Shown here: piece after piece, positions 38,004-46,431 of the stretch | How the letters are laid out: every line of letters starts with the position of its first letter | Numbering within the stretch: the stretch's first letter is position 1 | DNA from: CAWBRT01 sp963814745 | Lineage (GTDB): Bacteria; Acidobacteriota; Terriglobia; Terriglobales; Acidobacteriaceae | Assembly (NCBI GenBank): GCA_963814745.1 | Contig: CAWFEA010000002.1 | Coordinates: 53,795 to 117,794, forward strand | Direction of reading: 5' to 3' | Length of the DNA: 64,000 nt | Notes under the pieces: generated by a model | The model's database searches: none | Seen by the model: only the letters and a program-made list of their open reading frames with translations | Told to the model about the DNA's origin: nothing | Made by a program: the position numbers and the translations under genes

Positions 38004-39611
38004 CTAAGGCTTTCCAGCGTCGCCGGGGGGCAGGTTCCACGGCAGCAGTTCTTCGATTCGGTTGATCGGATGGTCAGCAATGTGTTCCAGTACGTGACGT
38101 AGGTAGGCCTCCGGATCCAGTCCATTTAACTTGGCCGATCCCACCAGACTGTAAATCGCTGCCGCACGTTCTCCACCCGAGTCTGATCCAGCGAACAGAT
38201 AGTTCTTGCGTCCGATCGCGACCGCGCGCAAGGCGCGTTCGGCAGCAGAGTTGTCTATCTCGATGTGGCCGTCATCGCAAAAGCGCATCAGTGCCGCCCA
38301 GTTAGCGAACGCATAGCGGATCGCCGCCGAGGTATCGGACTTCTTCGACAGCTTCGCAAGCGATGCTTCAAGCCAGTGGTGGAGCGACTCCAACAGTGGC
38401 CGCGACCGGGTGTTGCGAACTTCGCGCCGCTCGTCCGGAGGCCGCCCTCGAATTTCTTTTTCGATTCCGTACAGCGCGCCGATGCGCTCGACCGCTTCGC
38501 TTGCAATCGGCGATTGGTGTGCTTCCTTGAGGTCGTAGAACTTGCGCCGTACATGCGCCCAGCAGGCGGCTTCCTGCACCCGGCCACCCTCATAAATCTC
38601 GTTGAACCCGGCGAACGCATCGGCTTGCAACGTGCCGCGGAACTCACTCAGATGTTGCTGCGGATGTCCCCCACGGCGATCCGGCGAGTAAGCAAACCAC
38701 ACTGCCGGAGCTTCCTGGCTGGCCGCTGGGCGATCATCTCGAACATAGGTCCATAGCCGCCCTGTCTTCGTCTTGCCTTGCCCCGGAGCTAGCACCGGGA
38801 CCGGAGTGTCGTCGCCATGTACCTTGCTGGCGGCCAGCACGTAGCGGCGCAGTGTGTCGACTAAGGGGCTTAGCAGGCTGTTGGCCTCGCCCACCCAGGT
38901 TGCGAGCGTCGAGCGATCCAGATCAACGCCCTCGCGCTCGTAGATCCCCGACTGGCGATACAACGGCAAGTGGTCACAGTACTTCGCGCTGAGAACGTGG
39001 GCGAGCAATCCCGGCCCAGCCAAGCCGCGCTCGATCGGACGGCTCGGCGCCGGGGCCTGCACAATCACGTCGCAGCCGCTGCAACTCAGCTTGGGACGAA
39101 TATGACGGATGACAATGAAACTGGCTGGTATGTAGTCGAGGACTTCGGAGACGTCCTCACCTAGTTTGCGCAGCGTGCCGCCACACTCTGGACACACCTG
39201 CTGCGCAGGCTCATGTACCTTGGTGATGCGCGGAAGATGTTCGGGCAGCGGACGCCGCGATGGTTTCTTCTTGGCAGAAGCTGCACCGGCGGTACCGGGC
39301 GCAGTAGCGCACGCTGGTACTGGTTGCTCACGTTCGGCGCGACCCGTCTCCAGCTCTTCCAGCTTCAACTCCAGCTGTTCGATCTGGCGCTCGACCTTCT
39401 CCGACTTGCGCCCGAACTGCATCCTTTGCAGCTTGGCGATCAGCAGCTTCAGGTGTTCAATCTCATGGTCACGGGAGAGAAGTTGCTCGTCCTTGTGGAG
39501 GAGCTGTTGGTCTTGGTGCTGCAACTGTTGTTGCTGGGAGAGAATCAGCGCCTTCAACCCATCCGCATCCATCGTACTTAGATCCAGCGGCGTTGTGGGC
39601 GGCGCGATCAC
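38004..39611 (-). CDS. tnpC: IS66 transposase (TnpC)
   Basis: 535 aa. An N-terminal coiled coil rich in Gln and Leu (LILSQQQQLQHQDQQLLHKDEQLL..LIAKLQRMQFGRKSEK) is followed by a zinc-finger part (CPECGGTLRKLGEDVSEVLDYIPASF, RPKLSCSGCD). Then comes the DDE catalytic domain, with D in KVHGDDTPVPVL and RGTLQADAFAGFNEIYEGG and the E in CDDGHIEIDNSAAERALR. The C-terminal helix-turn region ends near LEHIADHPINRIEELLPWNL. It appears intact. The start is a GTG at 39611; an ATG at codon 14 is possible. Confidence 0.93.
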   Translation of the reverse strand: MIAPPTTPLDLSTMDADGLKALILSQQQQLQHQDQQLLHKDEQLLSRDHEIEHLKLLIAKLQRMQFGRKSEKVERQIEQLELKLEELETGRAEREQPVPACATAPGTAGAASAKKKPSRRPLPEHLPRITKVHEPAQQVCPECGGTLRKLGEDVSEVLDYIPASFIVIRHIRPKLSCSGCDVIVQAPAPSRPIERGLAGPGLLAHVLSAKYCDHLPLYRQSGIYEREGVDLDRSTLATWVGEANSLLSPLVDTLRRYVLAASKVHGDDTPVPVLAPGQGKTKTGRLWTYVRDDRPAASQEAPAVWFAYSPDRRGGHPQQHLSEFRGTLQADAFAGFNEIYEGGRVQEAACWAHVRRKFYDLKEAHQSPIASEAVERIGALYGIEKEIRGRPPDERREVRNTRSRPLLESLHHWLEASLAKLSKKSDTSAAIRYAFANWAALMRFCDDGHIEIDNSAAERALRAVAIGRKNYLFAGSDSGGERAAAIYSLVGSAKLNGLDPEAYLRHVLEHIADHPINRIEELLPWNLPPGDAGKP

Positions 39612-39698
39612 AGCTGGAGTATGCCATGAACAGGATTCAACGTTGCATCAAAAATGCGTGAAAGCCGCGAAATATCTGTGCAAAACGCATAGGTGCAC

Positions 39699-40046
39699 TC
39701 AGATCGCCAACAAGGAGTCGGCCGTTCGCACCGGTCGTCTCCAATCGATGCCTTCCAGTAACATCGACAACTGTGCCCGCGTCAGCGAAACCCCGCCGCT
39801 CTCCGCCTTGGGCCAGATGAATCGCCCACGTTCCAGACGCTTGGCCAATAAACACAGCCCATCTTCATCGCACCACAACACCTTGATCAGATCGCCGCGA
39901 CGCCCGCGGAAGATGAAGACATGGCCAGAGAAGGGGTCTTGTTGCAGCCCCGTCTGCACTTGCGCACTCAACCCGGTGAAGCCGCGTCGCATGTCGGTCA
40001 CGCCCGCCGCGATCCAGATGTGGGCTCCCGCTGGCAGCGCGATCAT
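39699..40046 (-). CDS. tnpB: IS66 accessory protein TnpB
   Basis: 115 aa, IS66 Orf2 type. The family signature IALPAGAHIWIAAGVTDMRRGFTGLSAQVQTGLQQDPFSGHVFIFRGRRGDLIKVLWCDEDGLCLLAKRLERGRFIWP is complete. It is needed with TnpA and TnpC for transposition, in a role not well defined. The ATG at 40046 overlaps the tnpA stop by ATGA, giving translational coupling; a GTG at 40058 is less likely. Confidence 0.92.
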   Translation of the reverse strand: MIALPAGAHIWIAAGVTDMRRGFTGLSAQVQTGLQQDPFSGHVFIFRGRRGDLIKVLWCDEDGLCLLAKRLERGRFIWPKAESGGVSLTRAQLSMLLEGIDWRRPVRTADSLLAI

Positions 40047-40498
40047 CGCAGCAGGCACTCCAAAAGCACGCGCAACACGTCCGGATCGGCGCTGCCTTCA
40101 ATGCGAAGATGTGCTTTGGAAAGCTCGAGGTCAATCACGCCTGCCGGCGTGCTGATCGCAGGTTCGCGGCAGATCGGCAACGGCACCGTTCCGCTCGATT
40201 CCGCCGCAACGATCACCTCACGGCTGCCTACATCTGTAACGGTTACCGGCAGCAACCGAACTGGGCGTTGCTTCCTGTTACCGAGCCGCCCTTGGCGATA
40301 CAACCGGCGCCAAGCAAAGACCTGGTTGGCGTTGACTTCGTGCGCACGCGCCACTCGTGCCACTGACGCTCCCGGTGCCAGCGTCTCTTCAACGATTTCG
40401 CGTTTCTGTTCTGCGCTCCGTTGCTGCCGCTCCGCCCGCTTAACCCCAACATCCGTTGCGGCCGCAACTTCACCGACTACCTGACTGGAAGTTTCCAT
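40043..40498 (-). CDS. tnpA: IS66 accessory protein TnpA (helix-turn-helix)
   Basis: 151 aa from the ATG at 40498 (GAGG upstream); the frame is open to 40537. An IS3/IS66-type helix-turn-helix (AEQKREIVEETLAPGASVARVARAHEVNANQVFAWRRLYRQGRL) lies in the first half, with a basic linker and a variable C-terminal part. It probably binds the element's ends. It is first in the tnpA-tnpB-tnpC order. Confidence 0.9.
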   Translation of the reverse strand: METSSQVVGEVAAATDVGVKRAERQQRSAEQKREIVEETLAPGASVARVARAHEVNANQVFAWRRLYRQGRLGNRKQRPVRLLPVTVTDVGSREVIVAAESSGTVPLPICREPAISTPAGVIDLELSKAHLRIEGSADPDVLRVLLECLLR

Positions 40499-40649
40499 CT
40501 TCGCCTCGCGCCGACACAATCCCTCGGCGTCTACCAAGCGAGGATGCCTGCCTCTTCACATTCCCGTCCAGACGGCCAGAACCGAACGTTTACGATTCAG
40601 GACACTAGCCAGTTGGGGCTGTGGCAGGCGGCTTGGGCGCGGGATCGGG

Positions 40650-41165
40650 TTAAGGCAGTTCGACGCCGGCGACTTTGGCCGCGAGGTACTTGATTCCGGG
40701 GTAGCCGGCCCACTCGCCGTGGTTGGCGCGCAATCCGTAGACGATGGCGAGCACGAGGTTCAGCAGCCAGGCGAGCGCTCCGCCACCCCAGAAGACGAGA
40801 AAAAAGAGAACGGGAAAACCGATCGCGGCCGGACTAATGGCTCCCTGATGACGGGCCAGGGCAACGAAGAATCCGGCGCAGAGAGCGATCAGAACGGCGG
40901 CCCAGACGAACATCATCAGCAATTGAAAGAACACCGCCTGGAGTGCGTGATAGCGCACGAAGCGGGAGTCTCGGCGGACAAAAAAGATGATCAACGGGGC
41001 AATGAGCCAGGAGACAATCTGCAGGACGTGCGCCAACATGCCCAGGGTTCGCTCCTCGCGCGTAGGCTCCGGCAACGACGGGAGCGGAGGAGCGGCGAAG
41101 GCAGCCGGCTCAGCTTCTGAGTTGGGCGGCGTGGGGCCGGGCGGCAAGCTGGAAAGATCGCTCAT
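40650..41165 (-). CDS. DUF4870-like small membrane protein
   Basis: 171 aa. A Pro/Ser/Glu-rich cytoplasmic N-terminus (about 35 residues) leads into four hydrophobic segments. TREERTLGMLAHVLQIVSWLIAPLIIFFVRRDSRFVRYHALQAVFFQLL is typical of DUF4870, a family of unknown function. The protein ends GEWAGYPGIKYLA, also typical. The frame stays open far upstream (to 42224) as a shadow of the next gene; the ATG at 41165 fits the domain. IS66 lies just downstream, 57 nt away. Confidence 0.85.
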   Translation of the reverse strand: MSDLSSLPPGPTPPNSEAEPAAFAAPPLPSLPEPTREERTLGMLAHVLQIVSWLIAPLIIFFVRRDSRFVRYHALQAVFFQLLMMFVWAAVLIALCAGFFVALARHQGAISPAAIGFPVLFFLVFWGGGALAWLLNLVLAIVYGLRANHGEWAGYPGIKYLAAKVAGVELP

Positions 41166-41357
41166 AGAGAGTGTGATGCAACAGGCGGATTGTACACCCG
41201 GCACGTGAGCACGGGGTTGCTGCATTCGCCATTGGGGCGGGTCACATCCGCCGGCGGTTGGTGGACATCCGCAAAATTGCAGCAGACAAATTGCTATCTT
41301 ACTTGCCCGCATCTCACGCTCCGAGTGCGGCAAGTAAAGTGATACACTTTCGCCGCC

Positions 41358-42239
41358 ATGAAAACGCTCATTTTGGCTGTGTTCCTTGTCCATACATTTA
41401 TTCTGTTCGGATATGCCCCAGCATCCGGCTACTCCAGCGAAGACGGCAAAAAACAGGCCGATTCTGCACAGAATCGATCTGATAACGCGCCAGCCATTAA
41501 AGATAAGAATGGCTCCGAACAGAATGCCAAAATAAACCACCCAGAAACATCCCCCAACCAGCCATCCCAACCATTGATAACGATCAACGCAATCCCCCGA
41601 ATTGACGTTAAGAGAGATTGGATGGATTGCGCTTCCCTGATTGTCAGCATACTGCTGGTTCTCGTCGCCGCGATAACTGGATATTTCATCTATCGGCAGG
41701 CAAAGGAAACTGCGGCAGCCGCCAGAGCGACGAAAACTGCCGCCGATGCTGCTCTGCTGAATGCTCAAGCCATTATCAATGCCGAGCGCCCGTGGATCGT
41801 TGTTAACGTCGAATCTCTGGCTCCCGGTCAGTTCAACTTCATTCTCAAGAATGTTGGGAGGACTCCCGCCAAAGTTAGGTCCATTTGGAGTATGCCGATC
41901 CTCACCAAACGAGGAGAGTCGCTGCGCATTCCTCCTGATGAACAGACCGGCGAGTCGCTTCTCTGTTCGCCACCATGTCTGATTCCACCGACTGCAACCC
42001 AAATTATTTTTCGCTTTGATGTCGCCGAGATGGACAAGAGAAACGCTTTTGGCGTAAATATTACATTCTCCCAAGGGTTCACAGAACTGCGATTCTATGG
42101 CAGGATTGTTTACTTCGATCCGCTGCAACCGGAATCCGCTGCTCCCCACGAGACTAAATGGCTGTACTGGCATGTACCTATAGAGGGTGCTATACCGTTT
42201 CCCGACCCCATGCACCCCCAGCACAATACCTACACTTAA
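41358..42239 (+). CDS. Membrane-anchored protein of unknown function
   Basis: 293 aa. A signal-like hydrophobic N-terminus (LILAVFLVHTFILFGYAPASG), a polar Lys/Asn/Gln-rich linker, one clear transmembrane helix near residues 92-113 (CASLIVSILLVLVAAITGYFIYRQ) and an Ala-rich helix (AKETAAAARATKTAADAALLNAQ) lead to a globular C-terminal domain beginning INAERPWIVVNVESL. That helix-plus-AERPW arrangement is common among bacterial single-pass proteins of unknown role. It is more AT-rich than its neighbours, consistent with acquisition. No function is assigned. Confidence 0.78.
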   Translation: MKTLILAVFLVHTFILFGYAPASGYSSEDGKKQADSAQNRSDNAPAIKDKNGSEQNAKINHPETSPNQPSQPLITINAIPRIDVKRDWMDCASLIVSILLVLVAAITGYFIYRQAKETAAAARATKTAADAALLNAQAIINAERPWIVVNVESLAPGQFNFILKNVGRTPAKVRSIWSMPILTKRGESLRIPPDEQTGESLLCSPPCLIPPTATQIIFRFDVAEMDKRNAFGVNITFSQGFTELRFYGRIVYFDPLQPESAAPHETKWLYWHVPIEGAIPFPDPMHPQHNTYT

Positions 42240-42278
42240 TATTGCGGCCGGAATCCAAATTAGGACACTACCCGCCGC

Positions 42279-43316
42279 CTAGCTCTTCTGGCTGAGCAGG
42301 TCGTTGACTTTGCGCATCACTTCGAAGGCGTCGGCGACGTAGAGCACGTCGGCCTTGCCGCGCGCCCATCCGCAGTTGGGGTCGAGGTTGACGGCGCGGC
42401 GCTGGTTGATGAATCGCCAGCCCACCACGTGCGGTTCTTCGCCGTGGCAGCAGGTGGAAAGCCCCTTGGGATGGCGCGGCGTGGCCCCGGTCTGACCGAC
42501 CTGATTCATGTGGCTCATGAAGCCGAGCACGTCTTCGCCCTCGCCGCTCAGGTCCACCAGCGACTTACTGCCGCCGAGCGAGGCGTGGGAGCGCTCGAGG
42601 AAGTCGAGAATAAGCTCCTCGGCTTCTCTAGCGTGGGTCTGTCCGTCTTTCTGTTTCTTGGTCCATCCGGCGCCGGCGACGAAGAGCAGCTTGGCGTCGG
42701 GACGGATGGTTTGCCGGGTGGTGCCCGGCGAGCGAACTCCGGTGACCTGGGTGCGAGCGTGGCTGTCGCCGAGCGCGACCGCAACGGATTCCACCGCGGC
42801 CTCGCCCGGCGCTCCCTGGTATGGCGGGTGGCAGCCCGCGTCCAGCGCCAGCAGCCACGGACGCTGGGCGCGCGCCAGTTCGGCCACCATGCGCTGACGA
42901 TAGAACCAGCGCGTAATCCGCACCGTCGCGCCCTCAACCTGAATGCTGTTGACGTGGGTATCGGCGCGTCCGCCGAGGCGATGCGAGACGCCGGCCAGCA
43001 CCCGCGCCGCGCGCGAGGTTCCGGCGCTGACGACAATCGTGGCCTGCGCCGCGCGCGCCAGCGCCTCGATGGCGGCGGCGTCGGTGGCGTAGCGCGCCTG
43101 AGCGAACTCCGCGCCGGATGCGCCCAGGAATTTCGCCGCGCCGCAGTTGGCAACCTGGTTGGCGGCCGCCGCGACCTGCGCTCCGTAGAACGCCACCATC
43201 AACGGCGAGCCGCCGAGCGCGGCTGCCAGCTCGATGGCGGCGCCGAGCGCTTCCAGGGCGGGCTTGGCCAGCAGGCCGTCGGCTTCGGTGTGAGCAACAA
43301 AAAGAATCGTTTCCAT
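42279..43316 (-). CDS. etfA: Electron transfer flavoprotein alpha subunit-like protein, divergent C-terminus
   Basis: 345 aa. The N-terminal domain fits EtfA (ILFVAHTEADGLLAKPALEALGAA.., RYATDAAAIEALARAAQATIVVSAGTSRAARVLAGVSHRLGGRADTHV). The C-terminal FAD domain keeps GGSKSLVDL and VGQTGAT, but the usual SGAIQH..AIN.D..API segment reads STCCHGEEPHVVGW..NLDPNCGW. That changes the expected FAD contacts and introduces three Cys. It may still bind FAD and pass electrons from a dehydrogenase to an ETF-quinone oxidoreductase. AAGGA lies 7 nt before the ATG. Its partner etfB is upstream on the same strand, separated by about 550 nt containing a MITE. Confidence 0.83.
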   Translation of the reverse strand: METILFVAHTEADGLLAKPALEALGAAIELAAALGGSPLMVAFYGAQVAAAANQVANCGAAKFLGASGAEFAQARYATDAAAIEALARAAQATIVVSAGTSRAARVLAGVSHRLGGRADTHVNSIQVEGATVRITRWFYRQRMVAELARAQRPWLLALDAGCHPPYQGAPGEAAVESVAVALGDSHARTQVTGVRSPGTTRQTIRPDAKLLFVAGAGWTKKQKDGQTHAREAEELILDFLERSHASLGGSKSLVDLSGEGEDVLGFMSHMNQVGQTGATPRHPKGLSTCCHGEEPHVVGWRFINQRRAVNLDPNCGWARGKADVLYVADAFEVMRKVNDLLSQKS

Positions 43317-43390
43317 TCATTCGTCCTTGGTCCATCGAGGTTTTGAAAATCTGCAATCTTTAAGGCTTTCAAAAACGCTTTCAGGTTTCA

Positions 43391-43422
43391 GAGGTTTCAA
43401 AGTTTCGAGGTTTCAAAGTTTC
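43391..43422. repeat. Tandem duplication of a 16-bp unit
   Basis: gaggtttcaaagtttc occurs twice in direct succession (43391-43406 and 43407-43422), preceded by a partial copy (tcaggtttca). It lies between etfA and the MITE. Confidence 0.9.
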
Positions 43423-43466
43423 CGTGCAGGCCGAAGGCAGAAACACGGAAACGTGAAACTTCTTCT

Positions 43467-43713
43467 CTAGCAGGCTGCTGAGAAACTCATAATAGTGTCA
43501 TCCTTCGATCGCGCCGATTTTGCGCGGGGTCCCCGACAAGCCCGTTGTTGGCTGGTTGGGGCTGGCGACCGAAAGGGCTGCTTTATTTTCAGCACGCGCG
43601 AACAGCAGATCCTTCGCTCCTCCACCCCAGCAACGGCAAAAACGGCCGTTGCCGGGGACCCCGGCTGCGCTCAGGATGACACCTCAAAGAACAGTTTTTC
43701 AGCAGCCTGCTAG
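43467..43713. mobile_element. MITE-like element with 21-bp terminal inverted repeats
   Basis: Left end CTAGCAGGCTGCTGAGAAACT (21 bp at 43467-43487) matches the reverse complement of 43693-43713 at 20 of 21 positions. The 247-bp interior has no gene and includes 'gctgcgctcaggatgac', a relative of the dispersed repeat family. No target duplication is obvious. It sits in the etfB-etfA intergenic space. Confidence 0.8.
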
Positions 43714-43870
43714 TATGGTGAGTCAGAAATTCGCCGCTAATTAAAGCAGCCGGTCTTAAGATCAAATTCTTTACCTCAGGGGCTAAAGCTCACATTTTTC
43801 CCGGCTCTGGACGGCATGGCTAAAGCCATGCCCCTGCAAAGAAACCATTTATGAAACATGCAAACATGCT

Positions 43871-44683
43871 CTAATCTTCCGTCATCCAGGCGACGATTTC
43901 CTTGGCGATGTCGTCGCCTGAAACGTCTTTCACGATGCGCGTCTCGCGCTGTTGCCTGGGCAGCTCGACCTTGGCGTAGGCCAGCCCGTCACTGGCGAGC
44001 TTGGCCGGCTTGGCGCGCTGCAGGGCGGGCATGACAGTGCGCATGTTGGCCATGCCTACCTGTGGATCGTTGCGCGGCTCGCCGAGATTGCCGGTCGCCC
44101 AGCCGAGCACGGCAGGGGCTGCGGCGCAGACGGAAACCTGATGCTGGCCGCCTTCGACGCGCTCCAGCACCTCAAACGAGCCGTCGGCGCGCAGGCTGAT
44201 CTGATCGACGCCCTGGAACTGATCGGTGATGCCGAGCAGCTCGCCGACGATTTCGAGGGTTGCCCCGGCGCCGCGCGAAGCCGACTCCCAGCCTCCGAAC
44301 AGCAGCAGGCGACTCTTGTCGAGACCGGGAATCGCCTGGATCGCCGCCGCCAGCAGCGAGGCGACCTCGGCGGCATCGGCAAAGCCGGCGGTCGGGCCGT
44401 CGATGGCGACCAGCTCGAACGGAACTTTCTGCGCCACGGTCATCATGACCTGCTGCAGCTTGGCCTTGGGTCCGAGGCTCACGAGGTAGACCTTGCTGCC
44501 GGGCGTTTTTTTGGCGAGGTTGGCGGCCTCGTAAAGGGCGTGGCTGGCCCAGGGATCGAGCACAGCGGGCAACATCATTTCGTTCTTGAGGCTGGGCAGG
44601 CCGGCGCCGGCGACGGGCTCGAGGGTTTGCAGCGGGTCGGGCACAATACCGCCGCAGACGACGATTTGCAAGGGATTACTCAT
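43871..44683 (-). CDS. etfB: Electron transfer flavoprotein beta subunit-like protein
   Basis: 270 aa. The EtfB fold is recognisable from IVVCGGIVPDPLQTLEP, LDPWASHALYEAANLAKKTPGSKVYLVSLGPKAKLQQVMMTV, GFADAAEVASLLAAAIQAIPGLDKSRLLLFGGWESASRGAGAT and VLERVEGGQHQVSVCAAAPAVLGWATG. In this family the subunit binds AMP and docks the dehydrogenase. GGAAG lies just before the ATG. It is transcribed toward etfA; no acyl-CoA dehydrogenase or ETF-QO gene is next to it. Confidence 0.87.
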   Translation of the reverse strand: MSNPLQIVVCGGIVPDPLQTLEPVAGAGLPSLKNEMMLPAVLDPWASHALYEAANLAKKTPGSKVYLVSLGPKAKLQQVMMTVAQKVPFELVAIDGPTAGFADAAEVASLLAAAIQAIPGLDKSRLLLFGGWESASRGAGATLEIVGELLGITDQFQGVDQISLRADGSFEVLERVEGGQHQVSVCAAAPAVLGWATGNLGEPRNDPQVGMANMRTVMPALQRAKPAKLASDGLAYAKVELPRQQRETRIVKDVSGDDIAKEIVAWMTED

Positions 44684-45246
44684 AATCTTCCTGAAAGCTT
44701 TCCAAAGTTATCTTCCTGACCGTAGGGCGAAGTTCGAGGTGCGCGATTTACAAAATTCTATCTTAAAGGAAATTGCAGGAAAGGCGCATCCGGCAACTCG
44801 GCACCCCATGCCAGAAGCCGTGGCTGAGCGGGCCGGCGCGTTGCGAAAGTGGTGAGAAGGGGATTTAACAACACTCAAGCTGAATCGTGTGAAACGTTAG
44901 AATCCTATCGGGACTGCCCCGACGAGAGAAGTGGGGGGCGCGCAACTTTCCATGGACGGGGCAGTTTCGATAGGGCCGTTTGAACTGAGCGGCTAGCGTT
45001 TGCGGCGGACGCGGTCAGGTCTATGGGGTTTGGATGTGGTTTTGCTTGTCTGAGGGCGGCGGTCCGAGATCAGGACGTGGCCGGGAGATCCGTTGAGTCG
45101 CTCTTGGCCGCTGCGACAGAAATGTTTCGGGCAGGCAGCGGGCGCGCATTTGAGGGGTAGAGTCGGCGCGTGAGCGCACGAGGGCATGGCGTGTCTGGAC
45201 ACACCGTAAACATCCTTTGCCGGAAACTCGGCGTACCAAGAATCTC
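44684..45246. other. Non-coding region between etfB and the IS91-type element
   Basis: About 560 nt. The first part should contain the etfB promoter. A large imperfect palindrome lies at 44904-44974. Short open frames at 44993-45260 show no family resemblance and are not supported as genes; this stretch is probably the end of the IS91-type element. Confidence 0.45.
44904..44974. repeat. Long inverted repeat
   Basis: CCTATCGGGACTGCCCCG (44904-44921) matches the reverse complement of 44957-44974 at 16 of 18 positions, with a 35-nt spacer. It lies about 270 nt downstream of the IS91-type transposase stop, on the side where IS91 elements have their replication-origin end, which is often palindromic. 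Confidence 0.75.
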
Positions 45247-46431
45247 TCAGGAGCTGTCAATGATGCACCTCCGTGTTGCGGGCATTACGCCCGACCGGAA
45301 ATAGAGTTGGCTGCTGGTCATCCGTTCGATGACGAGCATGGGGCCAGCGCAGACTGGACAGCGCAACTGAGTAGTGACCTCGGGATCGCTTGCGCAGGTC
45401 GCTGCGCCGAGCAGAATGCGGCAACGCGAGAGAGCATCTCCGCGCCGCCGGTTGGCGAAGAGTCCGAAGTGGCGGATGCGAACCAATCCCCTGGGTAGAA
45501 CGTGGATCAGGAATCGGCGCAGAAACTCCTCCGCGGAAACGGTCATGATCTTTTGCTTGCCGCCGTGCGCGTAGTCTTTCCAGCGAAACGAGACTCGATC
45601 GTTCTGGAAGGCGACGAGTCGATGGTTAGAGATCGCGACGCGATGGGTATAGCGCGCCAGGTAGTGCAGAACATGCTCAGGACCGCCGAAAGGCGGCTTG
45701 GCGTAGACGACCCAGTTCTCTTGGAAAAGCTGTCGCAGAAACTTGCGGAAGCAAGGTGGCTCGGCCAGACTCTGGAGTGAGCCGTGGAACTGGAGCTTGT
45801 GTTGCTGAAAGAGTTGGCGAAGTCCGGCGGTGAACTTGCCACGGAAGACCCGGCTGAGTGCGCCGACGGGCGGAAAGAAGCGGTTCGAAGAAGCGATCCA
45901 TCTGGAATGATCGGGAGCCATGCCGCCAGCAGGAGCAACGTAATGGATGTGGGGATGATGCTGAAGGTTCTGTCCCCAGGTATGGAGCACGCCAAGAAAC
46001 CCGATCGCTGCTCCCAGATGCTTCGGGTCGCGGGCCAGTTCGAGCATCGTCGCGGCGCTGGTTCGGAAGAGCAGATCGTAAAACAGTCGCTTGTTCTGCA
46101 GGACAAGAGCGGAAAGTTCGTGCGGCAGGGTGAAGACAATGTGGAAGTACGGAACTGGCAACAGCTCCGCCGCCCTGGCAGCCATCCATTTTGTGCGTGC
46201 GTTTCCCTGGCATCTTGGACAATGCCTGTTCCGGCATGAGTTGTACGAGATGGCCTGATGACCGCAGCGTGTGCATTGATCACGATGACCGCCCAAGGCC
46301 GCCGTGCGGCATCGGACGATGGCATCGAGCACCTTGCGATGCTGCCATGCAAGGTGTAATCCGTTGTGCTCCCAGAATCTGTTGCCTGCTACGCGAACGA
46401 TGTTGGCCACCTCAAGGGTGGGCCGGCTCAT
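45247..46431 (-). CDS. IS91-family rolling-circle transposase
   Basis: 394 aa. The N-terminal zinc-binding domain is CTRCGHQAISYNSCRNRHCPRCQ. The HUH metal-binding motif is in NLQHHPHIHYVAPAGGM and the catalytic tyrosine in YLARYTHRVAISN. The C-terminal tail carries a further CPVC pair. Such enzymes nick one strand and move by rolling-circle replication, without target duplication. Its ATG overlaps the integrase stop by ATGA (46428-46431), so translation is coupled to the upstream gene, which now carries a premature stop. Confidence 0.92.
   Translation of the reverse strand: MSRPTLEVANIVRVAGNRFWEHNGLHLAWQHRKVLDAIVRCRTAALGGHRDQCTRCGHQAISYNSCRNRHCPRCQGNARTKWMAARAAELLPVPYFHIVFTLPHELSALVLQNKRLFYDLLFRTSAATMLELARDPKHLGAAIGFLGVLHTWGQNLQHHPHIHYVAPAGGMAPDHSRWIASSNRFFPPVGALSRVFRGKFTAGLRQLFQQHKLQFHGSLQSLAEPPCFRKFLRQLFQENWVVYAKPPFGGPEHVLHYLARYTHRVAISNHRLVAFQNDRVSFRWKDYAHGGKQKIMTVSAEEFLRRFLIHVLPRGLVRIRHFGLFANRRRGDALSRCRILLGAATCASDPEVTTQLRCPVCAGPMLVIERMTSSQLYFRSGVMPATRRCIIDSS

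Larger units (their letters stand above)
37936..40593 (-). mobile_element. IS66-family insertion sequence
   Basis: A complete three-gene IS66 element (tnpA-tnpB-tnpC on the minus strand). The left end starts GTAAGTGTCCAC and the right end, read inward, starts GTAAACGTTCGG. Both have the GTAA-type termini of the family with imperfect similarity. The flanking 8 bp (gagatctg and gattcagg) do not match, so no target duplication is seen; the element may be old or have recombined. All three ORFs are open. Confidence 0.88.

Noticed and set aside
37928..40601. Target-site duplication around IS66
   Set aside because: The flanking octamers gagatctg and gattcagg share only scattered bases.
41166..42224. 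N-terminal extension of the DUF4870-like protein on the minus strand
   Set aside because: The region is antisense to the 41358-42239 gene; the domain and its Pro-rich leader begin at 41165.
43391..43422. Possible start of a CRISPR array
   Set aside because: Only two directly adjacent 16-bp units without spacers; a simple tandem duplication.
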